64,000 bases of DNA from Deroplatys truncata (Eukaryota > Arthropoda > Insecta > Mantodea > Mantidae), in NCBI GenBank assembly GCA_030765065.1, contig CM060978.1:222227498-222291497 (forward strand). Reading direction: 5' to 3'. Both the position numbers and the translations under genes were made by a program. Shown here one piece after another: positions 11,226 through 22,514 of this stretch; within the stretch, counting starts at the first letter, position 1, and every line of letters starts with the position of its first letter. The notes beneath the pieces were generated by a model, which made no database searches, was not told the DNA's origin, and saw only the letters and a program-made list of their open reading frames with translations.

Positions 11226-12529
11226 TAAGGTGACCACATTTTTGATACAAGAAAACGGGACATTTTAAATGTTTCTTAATGAAACAAGGAACAAAATGGA
11301 ATACGTAAGATTGTTTCATCATAAATACAGAGATTTTGAAACTAATAATAAATAAAATATAATGTGTAACTTACATATGTAGCAGCTCTGAATTCACTCC
11401 AGCCAAACAGTCCTGTAGAATTATTAGTGCAGGAGTCATTCCTCATACATTGGATAAGTTTAGACGTCCATTGATCTGAAAGATTGGTTGTGGTGGACAG
11501 TATGGTAAGCGAACGCTCCTTCAATAGCTGCTAATTTTAAATCTTTATCATCAAAACCTTCACTTTTAAAAAAAATAGTCAATACAGTGCTAGAAAAAGC
11601 ACTTGCAGCACCATTCTTTTATGTTTTCCAGTGTTTATATGTTGTGATATATCCGATTGCCCCCCACCATGGGCGTAAAAATCCTTAGCATGACTTCCTT
11701 TGGAAGGGAAGTAAAGCCGATGGTCCCGTGTCGTAGATTTACGGCACGTAAAAGAACCTCAAGCCTGATAAAGAGGCCTCTGCGCAAAATTAACGGACTT
11801 TTACGCCCAGTATATAATGGAACGTTAAGCACCAAAGCAGTCAAAGAGTGTCCATAAGAAAAGAAGCCCCCCATAGCTTATACTGAAAGTAGATGCACAC
11901 TTATTGCATCTAACATCTGAGTCAAGAATGTTCTTATAATGTATGGATATTCCTTTTGTAGATCACTGTTAAAAACACATTTCCTTTTGGGGATGACATA
12001 TTATTACTTTCAAGTGCTTTAGCACTCAAAGTTTACAAAAGTTGACTGTATTTTATTAGATTGCAAATGCAGAACATAGTAGTGTCTCCTAACAAACTCA
12101 CAGTTGTAATGAATTTTTTTTTGACTCAAGCATATGCATTTACAGTTTTCAATATTGTTGGCGGCATTCACATCAAACATGAGTGATTTGTTACGATTTG
12201 TTTATTGATAGCGTAGACCGGCACAGTTCAATTGTCGTCCGCAACTGTACTTCTCCAAACGAAGTCTGCACACGGTTTCAGGTGTATATGTACTGTAGAC
12301 CCATAATATAAACAGCGCTTTGCTTTGTCAGTTGGTATATTTAAATTTTTCATGAAACTGGTGCAAAACAGGTCATTTAAATTTCTGAGAACTATAGCTA
12401 ACGGCGTTTTATTCCGATAAGTCTTGCCACAAAAATGGGAATTTTGGCGTCCCGTTACTACCTTAAAAAAGACGGGACAGACTCAATAACGGGACTACCC
12501 CGGCTAATACGAGACTCCTGGTCAACTTA
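11226..12529. mobile_element. hAT-2: 1.3 kb non-autonomous hAT element inside hAT-1
   Basis: Ends TAAGGTGACCA and TGGTCAACTTA are inverted repeats (10 of 11 matching). The flanks are the exact 8-bp duplication GTTCAGAT (11218-11225 and 12530-12537). Subterminal CGGGAC motifs occur at both ends, as in known hAT families. Removing the element restores the hAT-1 transposase frame (EICVQ-MNLK). No transposase is recognised inside, but an S-B repeat sits at 11650-11856, apparently a third-level insertion. Confidence 0.88.
11650..11856 (-). repeat. short interspersed repeat S-B, copy 2
   Basis: Inverted copy of the unit at 5255, running from GCCCCCCACCATGGGCGTAA to GAGTGTCCAT. It lies inside hAT-2. 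Confidence 0.8.
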
Positions 12530-12889
12530 GTTCAGATGAATTTGAAAATAACATGTGAAGATTTATACAGTGTAGTTAAAAGCAAGAATTTTCTGAATAC
12601 AGCAAAATTCTCTAAAAATATTAATAAGGTACGCGTTTATAACAATAATTGTTTATTATCATTATTTTATTTGCTTTTGGTATTGGTTCGTTTAGTGGTA
12701 ATGGCAGCATTAGTAGGTGATTAGTAGTAGTAGTAGAAAATGTATTATGTTAGTAAAAACTGTCTCCGTAATAACCAATAATTCACAAAATCTGTAAAAC
12801 AACTTCTATCCCCAAATACACAAATGTCCGTGGGCCATTGAATGGTCCCCGGGCATGCCTCGAATTCATTCTGGCAGCCCTATATGAGA

Positions 12890-13325
12890 ATAATTTGAAA
12901 AACTGTTATACCTTATGGATAATCACTGATGATAGTTTTATAAATCAATATCTAAAATGTTGTTTTGTGTTTAATGACATTAATTTTGTAATTTTTTCTT
13001 GTGATAGCTATGATTATTAAATAATAAATTTACTATAAATGCAAATTTGTAACATTTTAACGTTGCCAGTTTCCATATTAAGACCAATTTCCATCGGGGT
13101 GTAAAAACCCCACCTCACCAGATACGTTAAGAATCATATTAACTCGTCCATATATAAAATAAAAAAAAAAATAGCTCAGTCGCCTCACCTCAGTCAAGGG
13201 TTAAAATCAATTGTTGGCAGCCGTATTAGTTACATTTTTGTAACCATTATTTCCAACAATGGATAGGCTAGTTGCAAAACTTTTTTGAATGCCCCTCGCA
13301 GTGCAGTGTAAAACAACAGATCTTT
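12890..13325. other. no gene seen
   Basis: AT-rich spacer between hAT-1 and Rep-H copy 3. A short GGGGTGTAAAAACCCC inverted repeat is at about 13097-13112; otherwise nothing. Confidence 0.5.
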
Positions 13326-14208
13326 ACTTTCTCTACTACGTATAGTAAGTAGGGGAAGTATTGTATTCCACCCAAAAATTCAATACCGAGATTTCACCGG
13401 AAATATATGTTTTGAGACCCCCTGAATCCAAAAAAAGCATTTTTGAAAACATGTCCGTGTGTGTGTCTGTGTGTGTGTGTGTGTGTGTGTGTCTGTCTGT
13501 CTGTCTGTCTGTGAGCAGCATAACTCAGAAACGAACAGTCGAATAAACACCAAACTTGGTATTTAGGTTCAGTATCTTCCAGAGATGAGACACGAAGGTT
13601 TTCAAGAAAATCCCCCAACCCCAGACTACCCTTTGCTTGGAACATTTTTCGAAAATATCTTGAAATTTCTGGGAATGTCTCCAAAAGTATTCTTCATTGT
13701 GAACGACTTTTGCATAACTGGTAAACCATAAGAGAAAGACAAATTTTACTACATAAATAATGTAGATCGCGTTAAAATACACAATTTATGTCATATAATT
13801 TTTTTTTGTTGAGTGAACCATTTTCGAGATATTGCTTGTTATTCCCTTAAATTTTTCAATACTTATTTTCTCAGATGGGAATTCGTTATTCATTTTTTTG
13901 TCTTGGATATGTAAAGAGTATTAATCTGAGGCAAAGAGAATAGTGCTGCACATAGTAACTAGCTATTAAGAGATATGTATATCCTTAAAGGCAACTGCAA
14001 ATACAAAACAAGGGGAAAATAGTACGCCTTAAGCGATAGTAAAATATTTTTAGAACCGGTCGCTATGTGTAAAATGTAATTCTTTGCATGTCAAAAGATC
14101 GTTTCTGCAAATGTTTATCTCGATTAATATGAAATAAATGGAGAATAAGAGTTTGTAAAAATAGTTTGTACAAGAGTAGAGAAAGTCATGTGAGTGTAAC
14201 ACATCAGA
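13326..14208 (+). repeat. Rep-H copy 3
   Basis: Full-length copy with the longest internal microsatellite: (GT)n followed by (CTGT)n at about 13455-13512. Both ends abut T-runs. Confidence 0.9.
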
Positions 14209-14657
14209 TTTTTATATTAGCATCACACTGCAACCTCATGAACAGAATTACAGTTTGTGAAATACTGAAATATAAAGCAAACTACTCTTTGTTCATAACG
14301 TCTTAACATGCAATTAATTAATCTAAAATATATGCCAGTGGATTCAGAGAGTACATTTCTGTCAAGCTTTATATATTTGTAGTTCTACAACTTTAAAATG
14401 CCTCAAATAAATAATAATTGTTTTATCAATCATCGTAGATGATCTGTTGTTCATCGTTTCGCGTATATAATTGCACCGTTCCTCACGCGGGACAATGCAG
14501 CGATGTTTCAGTCAACCCTACAACGAAAGCAAGGTCGATTCAGAGCAGGGGAAGGATCCAGATATAGAACGGAAATATATTTAGAAAACATGTACACGGT
14601 ACCTTCTCAACAAACACACAGCTGTATTATTCAGACAAAGAAAATAGAAGCGCGGTG
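14209..14657. other. no gene seen
   Basis: No recognised feature. The 61-codon open frame at 14503-14688 runs into the next transposon and has no known match that I can name. Confidence 0.5.
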
Positions 14658-15110
14658 CAGTGTTGCCAACTTAGCCATTTATGGCTAAATCTAGCATTTT
14701 CACAGTAGCGTTTAGTCATATAAAATCACAAAATGCTTATAACCTGAAATTTAGCCTATTTAAAAAAAAAACCTTAGCCAAAATCTAGCTTAAATAGCAA
14801 AATTTCATCTGTGCTTTAGCTATGCAAAGGAAAAATGGTTATGGTGAATATCCGCTATAATCGGCGCAACAGTTCTAGACACGTGAAAATCTTAATGAGA
14901 GCTATGATGCGAGTTACTTACCACATCAGGTGGTGACCGATCGACTGCATGCTGCAGGAGTGCGTGGGACAATCGTCGTCAAATATCCACAACGGTTATG
15001 CACTGTGTTGCGCTGATAAACTTAGTTATATACAGTATATTAAAATCCACGCTGTAAAAAGCGCTTAATATAAAAAACGCTGTCAATCATTGCCTCCAAT
15101 TCCTCCACAT

Positions 15111-16683
15111 CTAACAACCCTTCCTCTTCTGCGGAATCACATTATTGCCGTCATCACTGCTGTCACTACTTTCTGCACCATTATCCTGCATGAGAATTAT
15201 TTCTGTTTGATTTTCTGCAATTCCGTATTTTTCGGAATAATGATTCTTATTCAGCATGTCGCCATACATTTTCCCATTCTGGCCTTCCAATTTCAGCAAA
15301 TTGCTGACGTTATAACTGCTCCACATATTTTAATTTAAAAGTGATATTTCTGCATGCCACCCATTTTTTGACATCAGCCCAGATTAATTCGATTGGGTTT
15401 AGATCTGGGCGATACGATGACAGTCTAAGTACATTATGGCGATGTTGTATTACTATCTGGTCAAGTATGTATGACTTCTGAAGCTGTTTGTTGGATTTAA
15501 TTAAGTTATATAGCTTTGTTTTACTCATGCTTTCATCTAAAGCTTTATTATGTCTAAGTAACCAAGCTCTCATTTCTTCTTTCAAGGAGGTTGAGGTAGG
15601 TGGTTTGTGAATTTGAGTGTTGACGCATTGTGAAGCATTGTCGATGACCAGAACAGACCCAGCAGGCATATTAGGTATCAACATAGCGTTGATTCACTTC
15701 ATGTAATTTTCTGTATTCATTTCTTGATGAAAAGCTCCTGTTGTTTGTTGCGACTTGTAAAAGAAGAGCATTTGGAACGAAGCCGATCTTTCCAACAGCA
15801 CGAACGATAATAAGTATTTGCCCTTTGGCAACAGGTGCCTGCAAACCTAATTCGCTATCGTCACTCCAACTTTTAGATGCTGTATGACTGCTGTGTGTGT
15901 ATGACTCATCTTCATACATTATAGTATTTTTCTGAAATTTGTAGCCCCACCTTGAAAATTGATGCTGATATAAGTACACACTGATATAAGTACATATAAA
16001 ATTATAGTCATTTGGAAAGGTAGAATCAGACTGAAAAATTCAATGCGATAGCCGGGATTTGAACCACGGATCTTAGGCTTTCCGTGCCGTTGCTCTAACC
16101 GACTAAGCTATCATGGCAACATTTACTTTTTATTTTTATTTTTTTTATTTTATTATTATATTTTATTTTATTTATTTATTTATTTTGCTTTTCTGTTAGA
16201 ACTCTTCTATTTGATTTCGGTTTCTTCCATTTGAACCCTAAATCTTTAATAATTTTTCTGAGATTTGTAGCACCACCTTGAAAGTTTCTGCTGTCTTTCA
16301 GCTGGATGAGCAATCTGCTTATTGTTAGCACAGTTTTTTCTTCCACATAGGAATTGTGAATCGTGCGCCGAATGACGCATTCGAAATCGTCTTTCTGTAA
16401 TACGTTTAGGGACCTTATGTTTCTTCCCAGGTGTGTCAAATGGTACTCTTTCATCCATATGTTTTTTTCTCTTATCTTTGAGAACTCTGGAAACGGAACT
16501 CGGTGAAACACCAGTTGCTTTGACTAGTCTTTCTTTCACTCTCATAAGGCTTTTGTGGAACTCGGATATAATTTCTTCCTTCATCTCTGCTTCTTGCTTC
16601 ATGAAGTCGATGACATTTGCAATTATTTCCATACTTTGACTATGTAATACCTTACCACTTAACTTTGAAAACATAGGAGCCAT
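15111..16683 (-). pseudogene. Tc1/mariner-superfamily transposase, long-spacer DD82E (Sailor-like) type
   Basis: Read on the minus strand from the Met at 16683. N-terminal helix-turn-helix: VKERLVKATGVSPSSVSRVL, then FDTPGKKHKVPKRIT, then a block ending KWKKPKSNRRVL. After an interruption comes YEDESYTHSSHT with the first Asp, KGQILIIVRAVGKIGFVPNA, VLVIDNAS with the second Asp, and LRLSSYRPDLNPIELIW with the Glu. There are 83 residues between the second Asp and the Glu, far more than the 34-44 of common Tc1/mariner groups but close to the described DD82E (Sailor) group. An acidic Ser/Asp-rich tail (ESSDSSDDG) follows near 15140-15180. There are frame changes near 15680 and 16280, and a SINE-like insertion at about 15990-16175. 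Dead copy; TIRs not located. Confidence 0.85.
16030..16119 (-). repeat. tRNA-derived SINE (S-A)
   Basis: The minus strand has an RNA polymerase III A box, TAGCTTAGTCGG (16099-16110), and a B box, GGTTCAAATCC (16055-16065), about 34 bp apart as in a tRNA. A GATAGC/GCTATC pairing replaces a full acceptor stem, so this is a SINE head, not a functional tRNA gene. The tail runs leftwards (GCATTGAATTTTTC). It interrupts the Tc1-like transposase; a T-rich low-complexity tract (16120-16190) lies on its 5' side. Confidence 0.7.
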
Positions 16684-17448
16684 GGTTATAAATATAACAA
16701 ATATAAAATAAGTACTATTTAGATACTGCAGCTCTCTTTAAAATTACAACCAGATGCAGACACTTTCTATGCAGACTGTATGTGTTACGCACTGTGAGTA
16801 AGTAAAGGTATTATATCGCTTTCGTTGATAAAGCTAAACATAAACCATTCCTAGGCTCGGCAGCTGGGATGGCAATCAAGGTCACGATTCCAGAAGTTTT
16901 GCGCGAGTAATACCTGTGTAGCTGTATTATATTTCCAACATGAGTCATGGCATGTCATCAAAATATTTACAAATCATAAGGTAAATATTGAGCATTTAGA
17001 TAATACGCCATCGTACTATGTTTGACTTTTATTGTTGACTTGCTATTATTCACCGTGGTTACTCCCCATGTAATTTAAAATTGAACTGTGTATCACTAAC
17101 TCGATGGTTCCAATTCATGTTTATATTTTCGTTTGTTCTGAGAGAAAAGGAGAGCGGAAAGCCGTAAACTTGTAGAGGTATACCAGGCTGAGCACTACCT
17201 ACGGTGATGCCAATTTAGCCCTTTTATGGCTAAATCTAGTGTTTTTGAAGAGCCTGTTTGCTACAAATTTGGCATAAAGCCACTAAAGGCATTTCCAGCC
17301 ATTTTATACAATGATTGAGCCAAGTGTAGCTATTTTTCTAATTATTCAACCATTTCTAGCTATTTTTCAGTTTCTATTGTCTAACTTTCAAATTAAAATC
17401 GCCAAAGTATCAATGAGAAATATACATATATAATACATGCGTTAATGA
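16684..17448. other. no gene seen; interior of hAT-4
   Basis: Probably the 5' flank of the Tc1-like element followed by hAT-4 body. The words TTTAGCC and AGCTATTTTTC recur between 17208 and 17370, resembling subterminal hAT motifs. Confidence 0.4.
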
Positions 17449-17695
17449 CAAATTGATCTACCAGGTAAAACATCTGAATCACAATCTCTCATTTGTAAAT
17501 TTCCACACTTTAAAGCCAGTATTTGAGGAGTGGGGACATGGAGGTTGCAGCCTACAGACCATGCCCTTACTCTCAAATTGATCTACCAGGTAAAACATCT
17601 GATTCACAATCTCTCATATGTAAATTTCCACACTTTAAAGCCAGTATTTGAGGAGTGGGGACATGGAGGTTGCAGCCTACAGACCATGCCCTTAC
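17449..17695. repeat. 125-bp direct tandem duplication
   Basis: Two units, 17449-17573 and 17574-17695, differ at only a few bases. Each ends with CTACAGAC followed by CATGCCCTTACT, the target site and first bases of the hAT MITE that continues only after unit 2. Confidence 0.92.
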
Positions 17696-18084
17696 TTCGG
17701 GGAGGGTTTTCCACAAGTAGATCTAAACTTAACAGTACCCCACACAGTTACCATGTACCTACTCCGTAGTATATAGACGTTACATGGATAAGAAAATTGC
17801 TTGGAGACATTATATACACAAGAAAAAATCACCAGAATGAGGATATTCCATCTTACAGCACAAAACATGGAGACTGCTTCGAAAACCGGAATGTATGGTC
17901 ACCTTACCTATGTAAGGCGACGATATTAAGTTTCCCCTTTTCTTGTAAATGCGCTACTAGCAATAGACCTACTGTTATCTAACGACATTTTCCCATATTG
18001 GTTTGCTATGAATTTAAATAAACAAAACTCTCAGGTGTTTCGGGGGGGTTGAACCCTAAAAACCCCCCTCTAAATACGGCCCTG
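17685..18084. mobile_element. hAT-5: 400-bp hAT MITE
   Basis: Flanked by the exact octamer CTACAGAC (17677-17684 and 18085-18092). The left end CATGCCCTTACTTCGGGGAG and the reverse complement of the right end CAGGGCCGTATTTAGAGGGG are imperfect inverted repeats. No coding content. A G-run next to a C-run at 18042-18068 can form a hairpin. Confidence 0.78.
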
Positions 18085-18467
18085 CTACAGACATTTGCAA
18101 GATTCAAGTTCAAATTTGTGTGAAGAATTACTGTTTATATGTGGCATGTCACATGAAATATATGACCGGCGAGTGCTCATTCCCAATGTTTCATTTCTCT
18201 TTGACTGTTTGTCTAGCATGACCATATTCGTGAGCATTTTGAGATGAGAAGTCAGAAAGCATTTCTGAGTGAAATAAATTCTTTTGACAAGCCAGAAAAA
18301 TTATTTTACAGCGATGGAAAATCCTGCCATGTCTTTTATTAATATTAAATCTGAATTGCGTACATATGACTATTTATAAACTATCCCATACCTAGCCATT
18401 TCTGGCCTTTTTGACAGACACTTTTAGCCACTTTTCATCCCCAAGAGTTGGCAACAGTGGCGAGGTG

Positions 18468-18790
18468 ATTCAGAACAGAAGACTATCAACTGGCGAGCGG
18501 TTGATACAATAATTAATGTGCACATACGTGCATGCATTTAAACAATACTGCAGGACTCAATTTGATACATCTACATATAAACGTACATTTATGGATAGCT
18601 TTATTCCGTATTAAAGAACTGTAAGGTGCAAAAGTATGGAGGGAGGTATAGGGAGGTTCCGAAGCTACAGGCTAAATCAACGACAGCTAACAAACAACTT
18701 CAGTTCGAAATAATGATTATATCCAAAACAAAACAAGTATGTTAAAAATTATGCAACCATATAGTCTATTACAGAGATAAGTTAAAAAAA
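18468..18790. other. no gene seen
   Basis: AT-rich spacer; nothing recognised. Confidence 0.5.
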
Positions 18791-19615
18791 TATCTGTGTT
18801 ACACTCACATGGATTTCTCTACTCTTGTACAAACTATTTTTATTCCCCATATGCCTCATGTTAATCGAGATATTAATCTTATCGCTAATTTTCTTGTAGA
18901 TGCTAGGGGAATTGGTAGGCTTTAAGCGATAGTCAAATATTTTAAGAGCTGGTTGCTATGTGGAGTATTCCATTCTCTTTGCATTACCAGGACAAAAAAA
19001 TTAATAACGAATTCCCATTTAAGAAAAAGTATCAGTAGTGAAAAATTTAAGGGAATAACAAGCAATATTTCGAAAATGGTTCACTCAAATACAAAAAAGT
19101 ATATGACATAAATTGTGTATTTTAATGCGATCTACATTTTTGTGTAGTAAAACTTTGTCTATCTCTTATGGTTTACCAGTTATGCAAAAGTCGTTCATAA
19201 TGAAGAATACTTTTGGAAATATTCCCAGAAGATTCAAGATATACATTTTATTTGTCATGAAAGTATCTTAAATATATGATATTTTAATCAAAATCATTAG
19301 TCATTTTTGAGAAAGTTAAAATTTTAAAAAAATGTTCCATGTAAAGGGTAATCTGGGGTGGGGGGATTTTCTTGAAAACCTTTGTGGCGCATTTCTGGAA
19401 GATACTGAACCTAAGTACCAAGTTTGGTGTTTATCCGACTGTTCATTTCTGAGATATGCTGTTCACAGACAGACAGACACACACGGACATGTTTCCAAAA
19501 TGCTTTGTATGCGTTCAGTGCACCTCAAAACGTGTATTTCCGGTGAAATCTCGGTATCGAATTTTTGGGTGGAATGCAATACTTCCGCTACTTGCTATAC
19601 GTAATAGAGAAAGTA
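18791..19615 (-). repeat. Rep-H copy 4
   Basis: Inverted near-full copy, from CTGTGTTACACTCACATG to AGAGAAAGTA. The microsatellite is reduced to a few GACA/CACA units near 19468-19490. Confidence 0.88.
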
Positions 19616-20500
19616 ATACAAAACACGTATGCAATCAGGAAGTTTAAGCGACATATTTATGGAATAATGTATCCATTCAACTATTAATTTAAATTTTCAG
19701 GATATCCTTATGAAAATATTTTTAGAAATTATAAATTATTATCAAATTTCCTGAACTCGGTAATATATGCTACTTCATTTAAAACTGTTATAACTCAGAA
19801 CAGTTCCCATAAATGTATTCATATTTTTCACAATTTTGCTTTACATTAGGCGATGTCATTCCAAAGAATATTATTTTACGGTGTAAAACGGTGATTCCGT
19901 TTTGGCGTGATATTCACGTATTTATTATGCTCATTCTTATATTGGTTAGGTAATTAACATTTAAGATATAAAGCGCTAAAGTTACAAGACATTCATTCTA
20001 AATCATGGAAAAATAAAACCTTGAATCGGCACCTTAGTCTTGCAGCTGTGGTAATTCGGAATAAGACACCAGGTTCGGCAAGAAGAGGTTCCTATATGTT
20101 CTTGTGAGTCGTGACTAAATCTGAAAGAAAGCGTTGATAGCTGGCACGCAGACGACTAGTAAGAACGGGGGTTTTGTAGTCTAAACAAATATGTAAGAAA
20201 GCACGTCTACATATTGCCCAGGGAAGAAGAAAGGGAATCCTAACTGCCGCGTGTTATTTCTTGAACGTGGTTGTCCAGCAGCATAGCGCTGAGTCGCCAG
20301 ACAGTCCGCCTCTGTAGCTGTTAATACTGTTTTAACGAAGCAAAACTGGTAAACAAGAATCAAAGTTGCAAGCAATTGCACAACAACTGTACCGTTTTAA
20401 TTAACCATATGCCGTTAGAGTTCAAAGTTATTGAATCCATATGCGGGATTTCTGAGCATTTTCTTAAATGCTTAATGGCTACTAGAGCTAAATTGGTGTT
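19616..20500. other. no gene seen
   Basis: About 0.9 kb without recognisable coding, repeat or RNA features. Confidence 0.5.
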
Positions 20501-20504
20501 AAAG

Positions 20505-21463
20505 TGAGACAGTATTTTTAACATTTAAATGATATCAGTCTAATTATATAATATAAAATATAATAACAGCCCGCCTTAAAGCAATTATTGCGCATACTAT
20601 AATATATAAAATGTATGTAACAATCATTGTGTTATGTTTATATTATTATGCACATGTATAATAATGTTATGTGAATGTATTAAGTAATTTAACAATGTAG
20701 GAGCTGTAAGAATAGAAAGTTGCTAACAATGAGGTAACCTCGAGGCAATAATGAATTAGAAAGTTTAATAAAGGCTACTAGTAATTCTTGGAACAATAAT
20801 GTAATATTTAAAACAGTTTATAAATAGCCAATCAACAACTATAAAAATCTTAAGTTAAATAAAAGTATTCTATTGGAGTAGGCTTAGCCAATCAGAGACT
20901 TAAAAATAGGGGAAAAGTGCAAATTCAAGCGGCAGACACTGCAAAACAGCGTTCCCAACCAGACGCTAGAAGATAGCGTACCTGAGCATTTTGTTCGCTC
21001 GGTACGTATTCAGTGTGAGACATAAAAATGCATTACGGTGTGAATAATATAAAGTTTACGTGTTAAAAAGTACAAGTAATAAATATCTCACAGCTCTACA
21101 GTAGGATATATCAGTGAAGTGTTATTTAATCGTGTGAAGGATTAATAAAAGAGTGAAGTAAACAATTATAATGTGTGTAAACCTTCATTCTTTAGCCGCA
21201 TCACCCCCTGCTAGGAGATACTGTTTCTGCAAATTAATACTGACGCAGCCGGGACAAACGTAAATATATAATATTTAAATAAACATTAAAATGCAAAGTT
21301 GAAATTTTTAAACGTAGGGACGAAGGCCACCGAAAAAGTGAACATTGGGGCGAAGGCCACCAGAAAGTAAAATTGGGGCGAAGGCCACCGGAAACTTTGT
21401 AACGTGCATGGTCTAAACAACTTCAAGTTTGGCTTTCCAACAGTGAGGCATTAATCTACTTCA
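20505..21463 (+). mobile_element. solo LTR, copy B
   Basis: 959 bp from TGAGACAGTATTTTTAAC to CTACTTCA, flanked by AAAG on both sides (20501-20504 and 21464-21467). CCAATCA boxes lie at about 20828 and 20889 and AATAAAAGAGTG at about 21146. Three copies of GGGCGAAGGCCACC-type sequence (21323-21393) are followed by a GGCTTTCCAACAG motif near the 3' end. No internal region. Confidence 0.88.
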
Positions 21464-21467
21464 AAAG

Positions 21468-21881
21468 AGATCTCCCATGTTTTTGCTGCCTCTACTAGCT
21501 ACCTACCTACACAAGAACAAAAAGATAACATAGGCATAAAAATACTGTACATCATGCAGAAAAGCCAGAAACTAAACATCGCGTACAATTCAAAGTTTAC
21601 AAGCACCCAAAATTATTTCTCAATTCCATACTGAGCAGCTATCTGAATTTCAAATCTCACTTCCTATTTGATACCATAATGCCATAACACACCTTCCTAT
21701 TCCCACATCCCCCTCATCACAATCTAGCCACCTTAAAATGTATCCAAGGCCAGCAATCGCTGAAGTTGCATAAGTAACACCGCGAAACGGCCGTCTGGTG
21801 CTTACCCAAGCTAAAATTAGTATGCATGTAATTTACTTTACTTTTCTTCTTCACTTCTAAAATTAAATTAATTTTATTTAT
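21468..21881. other. no gene seen
   Basis: Spacer between solo LTR B and an S-B repeat; nothing recognised. Confidence 0.5.
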
Positions 21882-22122
21882 GGACGCTCTTTAACTGCTG
21901 TGGTTCTTAGCGTCCCATTCTATATTGGGCGTGAAAGACCGGTAATTTTGCTCAGAGGTCTCTTTATCAGGCTTGAGGTTCTTTTACGTGCCGTAAATCT
22001 ACGGCACGGGACCACCGGCTTTGCTTCCCTTCCGAAGGAAGCCATACTAAGGATTTTTACGCCCGAAAAAATCCATCGCCCCCAGCCGGGTTTGAACGCG
22101 CGACCTCAGGAACTAGAGGCTA
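21882..22122 (+). repeat. short interspersed repeat S-B, copy 3
   Basis: Starts GGACGCTCTTTAACTGC and ends with a GGTTTGAACGCGCGACCTC tail and AACTAGAGGCTAGC. Best-preserved plus-strand copy of the unit described at 5255. Confidence 0.8.
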
Positions 22123-22514
22123 GCATGGTAACCATCTTCACTTCAAGCATTAGGCATTTCACCTGTTCTGTCTTCGTATTCTCCACTTTACTGCATTTTC
22201 AGGGGCGTCCGATGTCTCTTTCCTGAAGGTTTATATTTATTAATAAAAAGTGTTATCCTTTCGTTATTCATACGGTTCATGTGCTCTTTCCAATTGTACT
22301 TATTTTTACGTTTTTGTTGTGATTTAATATAGTGCAAGAATAAAAATATATGAATAAGACACCCGCTTTCTATTTTCATAACTGTTTCAATATCTCAGCT
22401 TTTGAAAACCGTCAATTTAAATAGTTCTTCTTCTCTTCATGGAGAAGGAGAATATATCTCCTGTTCATTCGTCAACTCGACATTTTGCTCTTGATCTACC
22501 AATATCTCTCAGTC
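22123..22514. other. no gene seen
   Basis: AT-rich; nothing recognised. Confidence 0.5.

Larger units (their letters stand above)
8580..12640 (+). pseudogene. hAT-1 transposase remnant, split by two insertions
   Basis: Conserved hAT blocks in order: VLLPYAKQKLPGE and FSLGSDASNKG (first Asp, about 8900-8985); YSADNASVNFSKHNSVFTRL (second Asp, 9157-9216); INANCCYIVHNCAKFGFKIL (9238-9297); RWLSL-like LQSAVERRVK (about 9420-9460); LSTDVHEVMLEVKKQ and LTEEEKNILVKECT (9640-9790). The C-terminal dimerisation segment continues after the LTR as VLATPVSNMHVERVFSVMSA (about 11112-11172) and DARNRTELVKAEICVQ. After the second insertion it resumes with MNLKITCEDLYSVV (12537-12578). There are several frame breaks and stops, including one near 9108 and one at 9687. 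It is related to the BED/KIAA1586-like hAT group. Confidence 0.85.
7852..12881 (+). mobile_element. hAT-1: decayed autonomous hAT element with two later insertions
   Basis: Left end GTAGGGTTGCCAG and right end CTGGCAGCCCT form terminal inverted repeats. GGGC/CCCGG-rich subterminal sequence also recurs inverted at both ends. Flanks TTATGAGA (7844-7851) and ATATGAGA (12882-12889) match at 7 of 8 bases, as expected for the 8-bp hAT duplication. The interior holds a decayed transposase (about 8580-12640). A solo LTR (10073-11095) and a second hAT element (11226-12529) inserted later. Without these the element would be about 2.7 kb. Confidence 0.75.
14658..18459. mobile_element. hAT-4: 3.8 kb hAT-like element with nested insertions
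   Basis: Left end CAGTGTTGCCAACTTAGCC; reverse complement of the right end CACTGTTGCCAACTC. Flanking octamers GCGCGGTG (14650-14657) and GCGAGGTG (18460-18467) differ at one base. No hAT transposase is recognised inside. The body holds a long-spacer Tc1-like transposase, a tRNA-SINE, a 125-bp tandem duplication and a 400-bp hAT MITE. At about 17208-17235 there is a second copy of the left subterminal motif (TTTTATGGCTAAATCTAG), so the right part could instead be a shorter related element. Boundaries are good; single-element status is moderately supported. Confidence 0.65.

Noticed and set aside
13394-13684. Rep-H open frames as a real protein
   Set aside because: Amino-acid changes, frame breaks in copies 5 and 9 and loss of the region in others fit neutral decay. 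It is kept only as a question in the findings.
14503-14688. 61-codon open frame next to hAT-4
   Set aside because: It crosses the hAT-4 boundary and has no recognisable domain, so it is chance.
16044-16119. A functional tRNA gene on the minus strand
   Set aside because: A and B boxes are good, but the acceptor stem does not pair over seven bases and the anticodon loop is irregular. A related fragment at 5494-5528 shows that it is a SINE.
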